Shown: positions 47,746-59,199 of the stretch, in pieces
Numbering within the stretch: position 1 is the first letter of the stretch
Layout of the letters: every line of letters starts with the position of its first letter
From: Gnetum montanum
Lineage: Eukaryota > Streptophyta > Gnetopsida > Gnetales > Gnetaceae
Length of the DNA stretch: 64,000 nt
Direction: 5' to 3'
NCBI GenBank assembly: GCA_015680685.1
Contig: MNCI01010480.1
Location: forward strand, 57,273 to 121,272
Notes under the pieces: generated by a model
What the model was told of the DNA's origin: nothing
Database searches by the model: none
Seen by the model: only the letters and a program-made list of their open reading frames with translations
Position numbers and translations under genes: made by a program

Positions 47746-49465
47746 TGCAAAGCAACCAAATTCCATTTATATATGATATTATCCTTCCATGTTTTTACTA
47801 CTATCTACCATAATTTATCTAAATGGATTTTTATTCCTTTAAAAGTCCTTTAGTTAGTAGGGGCATATTTTTAAGTGATACCTTAGGAAACAAGGATGGG
47901 AATTACATTAAATAATTAAGGTAGTTATTTTTCAACAATTATCATATAGTTGCACTTGTCTATTACTTCAAAACTAAAGGATCCACTATCTCTATAGATA
48001 CTTCTCCTTGATGAGGTTGACTATCAATCATTGAACCTAGTTCATATTATGCAATCTTTCACTTAAAATCATACATATCTTTATGGGCTTATAACATGTC
48101 TTGTATAAATACATCATTCAATATTTTCACCTATTCAATGGCTTATTTTCCTTTCTTAGAATTTGTTCATAGTTCTCATATTCATCATGTTTTCACATTG
48201 TGTCTTAAGATATTTGGTAATTTGTGTAAATTTATAAGAAAATTTCTAATTCTTTTGCATTTTGTTTTTTATAATTCTCTTTAGTTCTCATTTTCTTTCT
48301 TAGTAATTTTCAAAGTATTCACAAATTATAGCATATTGCCTTGTAATGCTCATCTTCACCAATTTTTCATGTTCTATAGCCATGTTTAGTTTTCCTTATA
48401 CTCTCTTTTGATAGGTGGCAAACTTTCTTTCTACTAGTGCCTTTTCACATCTTACTTTTGTAGTTGCTTGAAACTATTCATTAATCTCTTGCTTAGCTTT
48501 ACATATTTTCTTATGGAAAACTGAAGTTTCTTTCTTATGTTCATATACCTTTATCTCAACAGTGCAACTCATAAAAGCCATGTTTATATCATAATGATGT
48601 GGAAGATTTGTTGTCAATCTGGTATTCGAATACTATATTGTCATTTGTAATGCTAACTTGAGATTTTTTTAATATTCATTTTCAAATTGTTCCAAATCAG
48701 ATGGTTTATTTCTAACTTCTTTTCTAGTAGAATTTTAATTTTTTGAAAATAGAAAGGTAGTAGAAAACATTATGCTACAACTATTGAATATTCTTGTCTT
48801 TGTGCCACCCGTTCTTTATCTTGTATATTTTTTTTCATACACAATTCCCAACTTGCTCTTTAAAGATTTCTAAAGGATATATATTCAAATTTTAGAATTT
48901 TCATAACCTATTTACATAGCGACTTCTTTATACCACTCTCACCTTTAGTTTGAACTATAATAATTACATATGAACATTCTTTAGGAATTGTTTCCTCTCC
49001 TCTTGAAGAATAAGAGCTTTTCTTCCTAATCCTTTATATCTTCACCCCTCCCAAAATCCAATGGTAAAATGAAAGCAACATACCAAATTGAAACTATGAA
49101 TTGACCTAACTCTTTTCTAAGAATCCAACACTTTTAAAATATATGACATCTTGTTTTTGCCTGCATTTGAATTCACCAACAATGCAAATTCAAACTTTTT
49201 TTTGTATTTTTCCTCATCTCGACCTCTTTTACTTCTTAATGGTAAAGATTCTTAATGTGAGATCAATTACAATCGATAATAAGTGTCATATTCTATTGAA
49301 TATTTCTTTTCTACAAAAACAAAAATAAGCATTTTGCCAAAGCTTTCTATTGTTACCTCAAATCCTTTTGCTATTTTAAGTTCAAGCACAAATGTTGAAA
49401 CGGTTGTAAATGTTCTATGACTATAAACCATTCTCCCTACTATTAAAAGTTGAGGGAGATGAGGT
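47746..49465. other. AT-rich spacer without recognised genes
   Basis: T-rich on the plus strand. Short open frames but no motif recognised on either strand. It separates the plus-strand LINE from an inverted LINE fragment. Confidence 0.4.
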
Positions 49466-50600
49466 AGGAGTGAGTGGAAAGAGTGGAGGATGTTTGTTGA
49501 ACTCTAAGAAATAAAGAATAATATTTAAAAATTCATCCTTATAACCAAGAAAAACTTTTCATCTAAGGTAGGAAAATGATCAAGCTTTGCCCTTGTTCAA
49601 AAGTACTCCTACAAAATTTCACTTCTTACTAAAGAGTTTCTTGTAAAGAGAAGGACAAAACTCTCTCTAAAGACAAACAAGCACATTAATCAAAAATAAT
49701 GAACGAATAGCAACAAAAGCTAAAAACTTCTTAACCTTGAACCTCCAAAACAAAATTAAATTAATACTTTAGAAAACAAATTAGCTATTCAACTATCACA
49801 AGAAGACTTTTTGCTTAAAGCTATAGCTAAAAAAAGACATTTTTCAAAATCTGATATTTAACTCCTAAAAAGAGGTCATAGTTATGCTGTTGGTGGACAG
49901 TAACTGCACACCAAAGCTTCCAAATAGTTCAAAGAACAAACAATCAAAGGTACTTCCAAATACAAAGAAAAGAAGTAAATAAAGTAGATTGATCGACAAC
50001 AATTATTTACTTCATGTTTGATTAAAAGTTTTTACAAATTCTAGATATCCATTTCCAAGCATGCTATGCAACAAGATACTAAAAGAAACATGAGCAAATA
50101 AGTCTTCATTTCCACACAAAGAATATTCAAAAGAAACAATTCTCATAAGTTTAAGATAAGCTAATAGGAAAGCCTTGATGAATAAAACACTATTAAAAAA
50201 TATAAAGTTTTGAAAAAGTAAAAGCTCTCTAGATATCTTTCATTTTCCTCATACTAGCATATTCCGAAGTCTTATTGAATCCGTTATGAATAAAGTCATT
50301 ATTTTTAATAATCTTGTAAGCAACTTTGAAGTTAAAAAGAAAACCAAATATACCATCCTTTCAAAAAATATCTAAGAAAACCTAATGCAAATTGTTGTCA
50401 ACTTTAAATAAATTTCCAAGATGAAAAATTAACTTTTCTAAATTTTCTCTTTCAATTCAAATATCATGACATAAAACTAGAATGACACCAAATTTGCTCT
50501 AAGTGGTACACAATCTAAATGAATTAGTAACCCAAACTCCCTACTAACAATTAATTCTCTTCCCTAAGATTAGAAAGGTTTTCCCTTCCACATTGTTTTT
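49466..50600 (-). mobile_element. Inverted LINE 3' fragment
   Basis: Minus-strand sequence aligns with 46710-47740 of the plus-strand LINE. Shared blocks include 'gaaatttatttaaagttgac' (LINE 46710-46760; here 50420-50395), the zf-RVT region (here 50150-50040) and the 3' tail with 'tttagtaagaagtgaaa' (here near 49640). It forms a divergent inverted repeat with the other LINE, about 2 kb apart. Confidence 0.75.
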
Positions 50601-50839
50601 GAAGTTTTCTATTTAAACATGTAATCTAAATTTTTTTCTTTTAGGATCCAAACCCATAATTTTTTATTAGTCCTATATCTTTTATTTAATCTTCCATTCT
50701 CTTCCATCAAGCACTCAATTGAAATGATGATTATCTATTAATGTATTATTTACATCTTCATAATTATCTATTAACTAACCATATATTTATCATAAAAAAC
50801 TCTATAATTCACCTTTAAAAGGCTTTGTAGAAAGATTAG

Positions 50840-51060
50840 CTCTAAAGGCTTAAAAAATTAAAATTGAATTCTTACTGGTTGCTAATTGGAATCAAACCTA
50901 TGACTTAGATTATACACAAAATATAAACATCTTCATCAGTAAAAAAAATTATTTTGGAGCAAGATATATATTCCAATTGAAACTTTGTAACTCAACATTA
51001 CTCACTAGAATCAAACCCATGACTTACAAATCAAGAATCTTCCAACTAACAAAATAATAT
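50840..51060 (-). repeat. tRNA-like (SINE-like) remnants
   Basis: The minus strand at about 51050-50985 reads 'tcttgatttgtaagtcatgg' followed by 'gtttgattctagtgagtaat', and a second decayed copy lies near 50910-50870. The GGGTTTGATTC word resembles a tRNA T-arm/box B. Similar sequence lies on the plus strand at 59020-59100. This is possibly an old tRNA-derived SINE; a full element is not delimited. Confidence 0.4.
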
Positions 51061-52803
51061 AGGTTTATAGAAATTAATATCATCATAAATTATTTCTTAG
51101 CAAGAAACTCTCCCAAAAATAATAACAGAGATAGCAAATAAAACACAAGTTTTTTACCTAAAAGAAGAAGCTGCAAAAGCTTATATTTTACCTAAAGAAA
51201 TAAAAAACAAAAGCAAACCTCAATCTAGGCAGACAATGGTGTACATAAAAAAAAGGAATCAGTCACAGCATCATGAAACCAATGCAATGATCGATATGAT
51301 TGTAAGACACTTCAGGCAAACTAATACCACACAAATAGGACTCTAACCAAAAACATACTACAATGGACACACCTACTCATCCTAAAATCCGTACACATAC
51401 CTTACCCATCCCAAATTTTATATCTTTTATATTAGACTAACTAGTTTGTTTTGTGTAGCACCATTTCTAACCCTTGCATGAATGTGATGAAAATGAGAAT
51501 AACAGCAAAAAGAGAATAATCCGAATAAAGCGATCTCCTTCCATATGAAAGAAAAAAATGGAAGAATGATAAAAGCCTCATTGGGTTGTTAATGGTTGTA
51601 AAAATATACTGTAAAAAGAACGAGGGCACTAGCTTTATCTTGAATAGATGGTCCAAGCAACAAACTTAAACTCTATAGTAATCCCAAAATATGTGTTACA
51701 ATTCTTCAGCTTCAGTAAAAAAAGACAATTCTGACCCCAAAAAACCACCATCAAAATAATAAGCAAAGAAATTTCATTGTACATCACAAAAATTACGCTC
51801 AGTAAACAAAAAAATCTAAGATTATAATGTCTGGTTTTCATTAAAAGACCAATATCAAAAACTAAACGGTAAAAAAAATCTTAATTTTAGACAGACAACC
51901 AAATCACCAAACCTTCTAAAAATAATCCTCCATTGTTGCTAAGTAGACGAAGTAGTATTCAATTGCTAATTCAAATAAAGAAAACGATGCTGTGATGGAA
52001 TAATTTTACTAATAAACTGACAAGGGTGGGAAATGATAACCATCAGCCCATATCCAACTATTTTGTAGCTATTGGTACCTTAACTTGTTCAACGATGGGA
52101 GAGAATAGCATGTAGAAAGTAGTGAAATGACTTCTGCACAAATATAGTTTAAAAAGTAGCGACTTTCTAAGTTATTATCAGAGTTTGAAACGCATTCCGA
52201 AACTGAAAAACATTCCGACAGTGAAACAAAGCCTTCCAACACTGGCTCGCTCTATTGTATTAGTTCAGTTCGAAGATTTCTTGATGAGTACTTCTGTTGC
52301 ATCAAGAACGAATGGTGAAATCTCTGCATCTACCATTGAGCACTTCATAAGGCTTGCAAATTTCACGACGCATCACAACTGGCGGCAAAATACTTTAATT
52401 TACAACAGTAAAATTGTCAAGTTTGCTAATACAAATATGGTAAATATTACAAAATGAAATCAAAACCATTTCAAATGGAAAACAGTTAAATCTCAAATAT
52501 AGCTCAAATTTAGTAACCCGTATTTACCTGAAAAAATAAAACGTATAAACTAAAATGACACAAAGAAAGTATATTCCATAATCCCATGATGTCCGAGGAT
52601 TTTGCTGTAATCTAGCAAAACTACTACTTCACTACAAATTCCCGAACAAGCTATGCCTCATTGTTCAAGATATCAAAATTCCGCGAAAATCACTGAAGAA
52701 AATAACGTTGCTCAACAATAACGTTTAATTATCACATTGAAAAGACCCGTGGCTTTAGAGTGACAAACGAATTTTTTTATGATGAAACCGAAGTAATTCG
52801 TGG
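51061..52803. other. 3' flank of the eIF3i gene, apparently non-repetitive
   Basis: Higher complexity than the transposon areas. A 90-codon plus frame at 52185..52457 (contains FEDFLMSTSVASRTNGE) has no motif I recognise, and antisense 3' UTR is an equal possibility. The part nearest 52804 should be the 3' UTR of the minus-strand gene. I could not identify a clear polyadenylation signal. Confidence 0.4.
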
Positions 52804-55800
52804 TTATATCTTAATGTGAAAATAATCAGGATCGAAGTGATGCAATCGAACATAACCATCCTCTCCACCACTTGCAAAGCTGCCAAAAGAATATAAATAC
52901 CATTAGAATTGATTTTTATCATGACTGATCTTCCAAATTCTTCCTAGACCATAAATACCTCCTGCCATCAGGATTGAAGGCTAAAGCATTGATCGGCCCA
53001 AAGTGCCCTTTTACACCTCCAATTTCCTCTTCAAGTACCTGAGAATAAATGTATTAAATGTAATTCTATAAACAATAATTTTATCATTGAAAAATGAAAG
53101 GATCCAGAACAAATAAGGAAATGTAACACAAACTATAACTTAGAGTAATACCTTATGAAAGAACTTGGCTTCAAACTTTCCTGCTCGACGATCAGTTGTT
53201 GTCACATGGGATGCCTCTTGACCTCCACCAATAACAACCTGCGGCATGGCAATAATCAAAATAATAGCACTAAGTAAAGCAAACTGTAAATTTTTTCAAC
53301 GAATTACTTCTAATGACATTATTTGCCACAACATTGCATAATTAGTAGACAGAATTGGCAAGAATGTTTCAAGACTCTAATAATCTGTTATTCCAAATTA
53401 AGAATATCTTAATAATCATTCCTGGCTTTCGCCAAAGGCAGAGCAAGAGAAAGGTCTTTTTATCTCTATCGGCGTTCAGTAGTTGAAAAATTATGCAGGC
53501 TGTTCCATCGGACAATCTTGTTGCAAGTGTTTGCACTTCAAACAAAAAGGACCACAATTCATAGGTTTTGCTGACATGATTTGCTGCACTTCAGCAACGT
53601 AAATCTTGATCTGACAGAAACCTTCAATATGTGTTTCTACCTGACTTATTTGGCGTGGTGGGCTGACTATTTCCATGCAGCTGAAGGTCCAGGACAGATG
53701 ATAATGGGTAAAGTTGAGGGACAAGGTGAATCATGGCATGGGCATATTACAGCAGTTACTGCAGGAATTGAATATCGAAGGCAGCAGCTTGTAAAGAAGC
53801 CCATGCAAATACTTGAAGACATATGTTCTAAGACGTGCAACCCATACTTTGTTGATCTCTTTGTAGAGCATCAAATACACAAGCAACAAAAATGTACAAA
53901 TAGAGAGGATATGTTGTGTACAGACACTGCACTACTACTCTGGGGAGGAAGATACCCTAGATATGAGAAAGGCATGGCCAAGAGATGTTGAGAAGAAGTC
54001 CATCATTCCCTTGAAAAGACTTGTAAAACCAGATGAACTTAAGTATGACTACTATTTATTTATGATTTCTACTGGATACGGATAAACATGAATGCTTGAC
54101 AGAGATTTTAGCTGCGAACCTACATTGCATGGTCGTTATAGCAGTTGTTAAGGTGTTAAATCTTATCAAGTGCATTTCATCATGTTTTTGCGAGTTCAAT
54201 AGTTCACAAGCTTCCAGCTCAGCATTTGCTTCTTGCTAAAGTAACTCATAGAATGCAACTTAAGAAATTCCCATCACTTTCTTTTGCAATAATTGCTTAC
54301 AAAGACCTTGCTACCATTCTGAACCCTATGTCTGTATGTTGACCTTGATACATATCGATACTTTGTGCATTCATTTCAATATGTATATCTCTTGCCTTAA
54401 ATGGATATATATGCATTGAATACCAAGCAGGATGGACGATGCAAACAAAATAACATACAGGACATCAAGCTTTGCTGGCAGTTACTTCTTCTAAAAAAGT
54501 CATTCCAGGATTTGTTACTTAGCATTATTTGGATATTGACTTCTAAATTTGGCAAATTTTTCAACATCCTACAAAGGGATTACAAATTATCTATATGTCA
54601 AAAGCGAAATCCCTTTAAAACGCTTCCATGGCAGTTGGAATTTTAGATTCATGGATGGAGACAGTTGGAATTCCATGAAATTTTTCAATATCTTATCAAA
54701 TAAACATTACTCCTAAAAGGAAAATTGGTAATACTTACATGATCAAGCAGAGGGGAGATAGCAACAGCATTAACAGGTCTTTCAGTCACATATGTCTTAA
54801 GAAGTGTTAAACTTCTGGTATCCCATAACTGTTGTTAAAATATGAACAAACTGATGTCAGCTGGGTAAAGACACGAGCAAAGTTGTTGCTATCAAAGCAA
54901 GTTTTGAGAAACTTTGTTTTAACTACCTTAGCAGTTTTATCTTGAGAGCCTGTTAAGAAATGAGACCCATCTGCAGACTTTGCCAAAGAAGTTATGGCCT
55001 TCTGATGACCACCATCTGAATCACTTTGTTTGATCAATTTCCCTGTCTAAAGATATAACAAATTTAGTTATATAATCAACTAACGAAATGGACAGAATCT
55101 TAGTAAATGGTTTTTCTAAACAAAACAGCACTATTGCAAGAAATGCAAAATAGAATTGGGATACCTCAGAATCCCATATTCGAACAATGCCATCCTCTCC
55201 ACCACTGATAATGGTCATGTTTAAAGGACCCCATACTGCTCTGTTTATCCTTCCTTTAATCCCTGTTATGGTAAGCAGTGACTCGAAACTTTCTGCAAAC
55301 AAGAATTCAACAATTGAACCAGTGAGATTGAAGTACACTAGCAAACTAAATTCAGTTCTAGACTATAACATATATACCAAACAATGATACAAAGTGTTCA
55401 TAAATATGTAGAAAAAAATCTGTTAAAACAACCATGAAATTTGCATTTGGTTTGGACACATCGGATAACCATGCAATACATTCTGGAATGATATCACCAA
55501 ATAAGAAAAAAAAAACATAACAAAACAAAACAACTCTAACAGCTATGAGCCTATTCGCTTCATTAAAAAGGATTTTTGCACACTATGCATAGATCCTTGC
55601 AATTATCTAGAAGATTTTGCATACTAAAGTATGTTCCCAACTGACAAAATACAAACACATAAATTTTTATTTTTATGGATTATACATTAATTTTGGCTGA
55701 GAGGCCAACTACTGGTCATAGATCAGTCCCGCTAAATAATAATCTGGTCATAGATCAGTCCCGCTAAATAATATTTTGTCCATACCACTCCAAGGAAAGG

Positions 55801-57392
55801 AATATCAGTATCGCTATATAATATTCCCTCTATAACATTACTGGTAATGCTAAATAATACTCCCTACGTTTCACGGAGAGCCTATGGTACAGCTAAACAA
55901 TATTCCACCCATAAAAAAACGAAGCCATTCTCATTCTTATTTTAAAAAAATTACAGCATGGGTATGAATAGAGCCGTTCAGGGATAGAATGGCTTGGCTA
56001 AAGCACAGGAAAAGATGGCTGTCTTCTTTTCAATCTTTCATGTCCTCCTTCACTGGCCCAGATCTATTTCAGAATTTGGATTAGGAGGCATTTTTGCTGC
56101 TGCTGCTGGGTTCCTCAGAGTATGATGTTACAGCATACCACATATTCTTACACACACTCGTCTTCCAAGTTTTTCATAGAATTTGCAACGTAATTGAAGG
56201 TTTCCGTTGTCGGTCAGGAGGACCAACTTTCCAGGTGATACCGATGTAGAAAGTCCCAATGTTATAAATGACATCTGCCTGCTGTGGTGGTTACTTTGGT
56301 GATAGCAATTCAAAGTTTGCTGATGGCCATTGCTTGCGCTGCTTTGTCAAATATGCAGCGATGGTTGGAGAACAAAATCACTTCCAGAGACTCTACAACG
56401 CCAACTACGGCCAGAAACCATTCTTGCCAATTTGATTGATCTAAAAAACAAACTATACAGCTGCGTATATATGTCACGTCACGTTTCTGATTTCTCTGGT
56501 AAATAATTTTCTATTTTTCTATTTGTGCATGCCGAGGGAGGATGAGTAAGGGTCTAGATCTTTCCAGAAAGAAAAATATTTTCTAGCCAAATTATAGATA
56601 TATATTATAAATATATAACCGAACTAGCATATCCCCACCTCGGCCCAAATCAAACAAACACTTACGCTGTGAAATATCGTTCTCTATTCTTTTAACATGA
56701 ATGGCTGAAGGCTGTTCCATGAAAGGATCTGTTGTTATCACAGCAAGTTTGTCTCCTTCAGAAAAGTCCGCTGCTCTTGCAGGAGAATCAAATGGAAATG
56801 TAAACAACTGCGCTCCTGTCTTCACGTCCCAAAGTTTCGCACTCTGGTCTGCACTGCCGGTTATCAAACGACTAGAATCTCCTGCAACCAATCATAAAAT
56901 TATCATTAAAGGAAGCCATAATCCTCTACACTGAAACGTATTTTAACGACAACAACGAGAACTTCTGAAAAGTCGGTGCCCACAAGGAATTTCAAGATTT
57001 CTACGCACGATAGAGATGTCGGGAAAGGAAAATCGCAAAATACAATTCCCTGAGAATAACAAGAGAGCGTAAAACACAGAAAAACTCGGTGCCAAAAGAA
57101 ATATCAAGATTTGTACACACAATAGAGACATTCGGAGCAAAATAGCTCCAAAGAATTGCAAAACACAATTCCAAAAAACCCTAAAACCACAAAGCAGGTT
57201 AAACTTACTTGAAACATCGCAACACCAAACTGCACCGTTGTGGCCGCGGTAAGTTCCAAGGCGTTCGCCATTATGGGCGAACCAAACTGTGGGGGTATGA
57301 TCCTTGGCACACGAGAATAGCAAATCTCCATCTCCGTTGTATTTCAGGAACGTCAAGGGCCTCTCGTGCCCCTTCATCAAAATCGGCCTCAT
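52804..57392 (-). CDS. TIF3I1: Eukaryotic translation initiation factor 3 subunit I
   Basis: Eight exons, all with GT-AG borders and consistent phase: 57392..57209, 56881..56666, 55292..55165, 55046..54927, 54828..54739, 53238..53152, 53038..52959, 52879..52804. The total is 981 nt, 326 residues plus stop, very close to the usual plant length (~328). The start is [15 protein letters not shown], conserved in the family; the upstream in-frame TTG is not used. WD40 repeats are seen in [48 protein letters not shown] and [14 protein letters not shown], with the end at FHIKI. eIF3i is a WD40 propeller bound with eIF3b and eIF3g in the eIF3 complex. It acts in the cytosol on 40S ribosomes during scanning and initiation; the plant protein is also known as TRIP-1, a BRI1 substrate. 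Introns 2 (1,373 bp) and 5 (1,500 bp) are enlarged by repeats and a retrocopy. No internal stop was found. Confidence 0.97.
53548..54048 (+). pseudogene. NAA20: Processed retrocopy of NAA20 (NatB catalytic subunit)
   Basis: An intronless plus-strand copy lying in intron 5 of the minus-strand eIF3i gene. It reads TTIHRFC, stop (TGA 53572..53574), [12 protein letters not shown], then [29 protein letters not shown] and [20 protein letters not shown]. Next are [10 protein letters not shown], the YFVDLFV strand, a frameshift near 53865, a decayed KMY..GYVVYR and [13 protein letters not shown], then [20 protein letters not shown]. This is the GNAT-fold NatB acetyltransferase, including the R/Q-x-x-G/A-type acetyl-CoA loop (here YRRQQLVKK). 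The initiator ATG has become AGG and the terminal stop appears lost. Reading through all normal exon junctions marks it as reverse-transcribed mRNA. Sequence after 54048 could be retained 3' UTR. It is not functional as a protein. Confidence 0.93.
55660..55915. repeat. Intron 2 repeat, copies shared with 58.8-59.0 kb
   Basis: It contains two 29-bp copies, 55712..55740 and 55744..55772 (period 32), with 'agatcagtcccgctaaataa'. These are followed by several GCTAAATAATAYTCC words. The minus-strand reading 'agttggcctctcagccaaaa' matches 'agttggcttctaggccaaaa' at 58990 and 'agttggcctctcagttaaaa' at 47717. It is a dispersed repeat of unknown class. Confidence 0.65.
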
Positions 57393-57600
57393 CACTTCTG
57401 CTTCTGCACTGCACTCCAACGGAGATCAGATCTCCCAATTAATTTTCTCACCTCTCTTTCACTTAAACCCCTCGCTCTATTTTAAACGCTCTCTCTGTAC
57501 CGTAGTAGTTTCTCTTCAGCGGAAACTCTCTCTCTCTGCAACAGCCGCTTGCTTTGTCCTTGAAACTCCACAATTTGCCTGAGATCTGGACATTTATCAA
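57393..57600 (-). promoter_or_regulatory. eIF3i 5' UTR and proximal promoter
   Basis: On the minus strand, a GA-rich leader (GAGAGAGAGAG near 57530 and GAGAGAGCG near 57490) precedes the start codon in the context gaagtgATGAGG. GA/CT-rich leaders are common in plant translation-factor genes. TTTAAAATAG near 57475..57486 is a weak TATA-like candidate. No transcription start can be fixed from sequence alone. Confidence 0.45.
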
Positions 57601-57737
57601 GTTGCTTTGCTTTAGCTTTGGGGGGGGGTTGTTAAGGTGACTTTGCTTTAGCTTTTGTAATGGCCTAAGGCTTTCGCCTTTTAATGGGCTTTGCTTTGTA
57701 TATAGCTAAACCTAGTAGCGGACATTGCGTTGAACTC

Positions 57738-57781
<44 letters not shown>

Positions 57782-57782
57782 N
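57601..57782. other. GCTTTGCTTTAGC-type repeats, poly-A and single N
   Basis: The word GACTTTGCTTTAGCTTT recurs near 57606 and 57640, then 39 A residues (57743..57781) and one N at 57782. 'tcaaattaaaaa' occurs just before the A run and again just after the N, so the N probably joins two overlapping contig ends rather than a true poly-A insertion. Confidence 0.6.
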
Positions 57783-58140
57783 GGGTCAAATTAAAAACAA
57801 AAAACAACTTTCACCTGATCACGCTTGGGTTAAATAAATTTGGGTTCAGTTGCAGACCTGACCTTGCTTTGAATCGATACAGCTACTAGCCTTGCTTGCT
57901 CTAGGAGCCTTTTAAAGTTTGGCACTGCTTGGATTTGTTGTCACTTTGCTCAAAGTTTGTCTTGTTATAAAGTTCTTTGTTTTTCATAATTATATGCTTT
58001 TATTTTAACAAATGAGAAAAATACTAGATCACTTTTATAATTCATTTTTTTTTTTTATTAAGTTGGGTTATACTCATAATGCATTTAAACAAGGAATGTA
58101 AGAGTGGAGAGGGGTTAGAAATTCAATAATAATATTAAAA

Positions 58141-58500
58141 ATATTATAGGTACATCTGATCAATGAAGAGAGAGTCTAAAGAAGAAGCTCAACAACTTTG
58201 AGAATGTCTTTTCAGTTTTCATCCTTACAACCACCCTCCTCTCTAGGGTAGAAAAAGTATTAGGCATTGCCCTTATTCGAAAGTGCCTTCACAAATTTTC
58301 ACTTCTTACTAAAAGGTTTCTTATAAAAGGATAGAGATCTCTCTCTAAAGCTAAAAGAGCATATCAATAAGAAATAATAAACAAATACCAACAAAACATA
58401 AGTTAATTATTCAACTTTCACTATAAGCTTTTTTATTTGAAGTTGTAGCTAAAAAGCCATATCCTTAAGAATATGATATTTGACTCTTGAAGAGAGATCA
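58141..58500 (-). mobile_element. LINE 3' tail fragment
   Basis: It aligns on the minus strand with the LINE tails at 47470-47740 (plus) and 49466-49880 (minus). All share the 'tttagtaagaagtgaaa' word, the CCTTATTC/GCCCTTGTTC-like word and the CTCTCTCTAAAG-type word. Only the tail is present, as expected from 5'-truncated retroposition. Confidence 0.7.
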
Positions 58501-58799
58501 TAACTAGCTTAGTTATATATTTAATATTTATACCTATAATTTAGTCAAGAGAATCTTGCAAAATCAAAGTTGAAGTTTAGTTCGTCTATTGTATTAAAAT
58601 TTATCAAAGTTGCCATTTTACCAAATTTTATGTATTATACAACAATTTTGGTTAGATTGCATAATGAGAAGGATAAATAATTCCAAGTTTGTTACTAAAT
58701 CTTGTATTTCATACATACTCTTGTGCCCTTTCAATTTTTATTCCTTTTGCATTGCAATAAGAAAACAAACATAGAATCCATAGATTGTTTAGAGAAAAT

Positions 58800-59165
58800 A
58801 TGCTGGTGGTATGGATGAAATATTATTTAACAGGCTCTCCTTGAAATGTTATGAAAAAAAATATTATTTGGGTTTACATTACCAATAAGCTCTCTCTCTA
58901 GCATTATGGATGGAATATTATTTAGCGTTACCAATAAGCTCTCCCAGAGCATTATAGATGAAATATTATTTAGTGTTACCAATCTATGAGTTGGCTTCTA
59001 GGCCAAAATTATGCTCTTGTTGAGGGGTAAAACACTTGATTTGAAAGCTCCACGCCATGGGTTCAATTTCGGTGGGCAATGCTAAGTTATATAAAGTTCT
59101 ACTTGAACTATATATCTTGGGGTGTACCTATGTTTCACTTATTTTGGGTTCTAACACCCTCATAA
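58800..59165 (+). repeat. Dispersed repeat with tRNA-like segment
   Basis: It begins with three ~55-bp imperfect copies of 'accaataagctctcccagag' followed by 'cattatagatgaaatattat' (58870-58985), then 'agttggcttctaggccaaaa'. A tRNA-like stretch follows (59015..59080: 'ggtaaaacacttgatttgaa', 'agctccacgccatgggttca', 'atttcg'). GGGTTCAATTTC resembles a pol III box B, and 'cttgatttgaaagc' an anticodon-arm-like part. A SINE is possible. An intact tRNA is not, because the acceptor stem does not pair convincingly. Confidence 0.4.
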
Positions 59166-59199
59166 TTATGCTCTTGTTGTTGGAAAATAGCTACACATC

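Noticed and set aside
52185-52457. A 90-codon plus-strand gene downstream of eIF3i
   Set aside because: No recognised domain or splice or regulatory context. It may simply be antisense to the 3' flank, so it is left as unassigned.
53491-53724. Minus-strand frame in eIF3i intron 5 as alternative exon
   Set aside because: It is the reverse complement of the NAA20 retrocopy, which explains the open frame.
56128-56313. Minus frame of 61 codons in eIF3i intron 2 as an extra exon
   Set aside because: Exons 2 and 3 join in phase and match the family without it, and it adds no WD40 sequence.
57393-57419. A longer eIF3i N-terminus (nine extra residues) starting upstream of MRPILM
   Set aside because: The upstream codon is TTG, not ATG. 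The family conserves MRPILMKGH as the start, and the ATG at 57392 fits.
57209-57442. Plus-strand open frames over eIF3i exon 1
   Set aside because: They are antisense shadows of a conserved exon and have no motif of their own.
57743-57781. Poly-A tail of a processed pseudogene or retroposon
   Set aside because: It abuts a single N and the sequence on both sides repeats the same short word. An assembly join is the simpler reading.
59015-59080. A genuine tRNA gene
   Set aside because: Only box-B-like and arm-like words are visible. The acceptor and D stems do not pair, and similar decayed copies elsewhere indicate a repeat.
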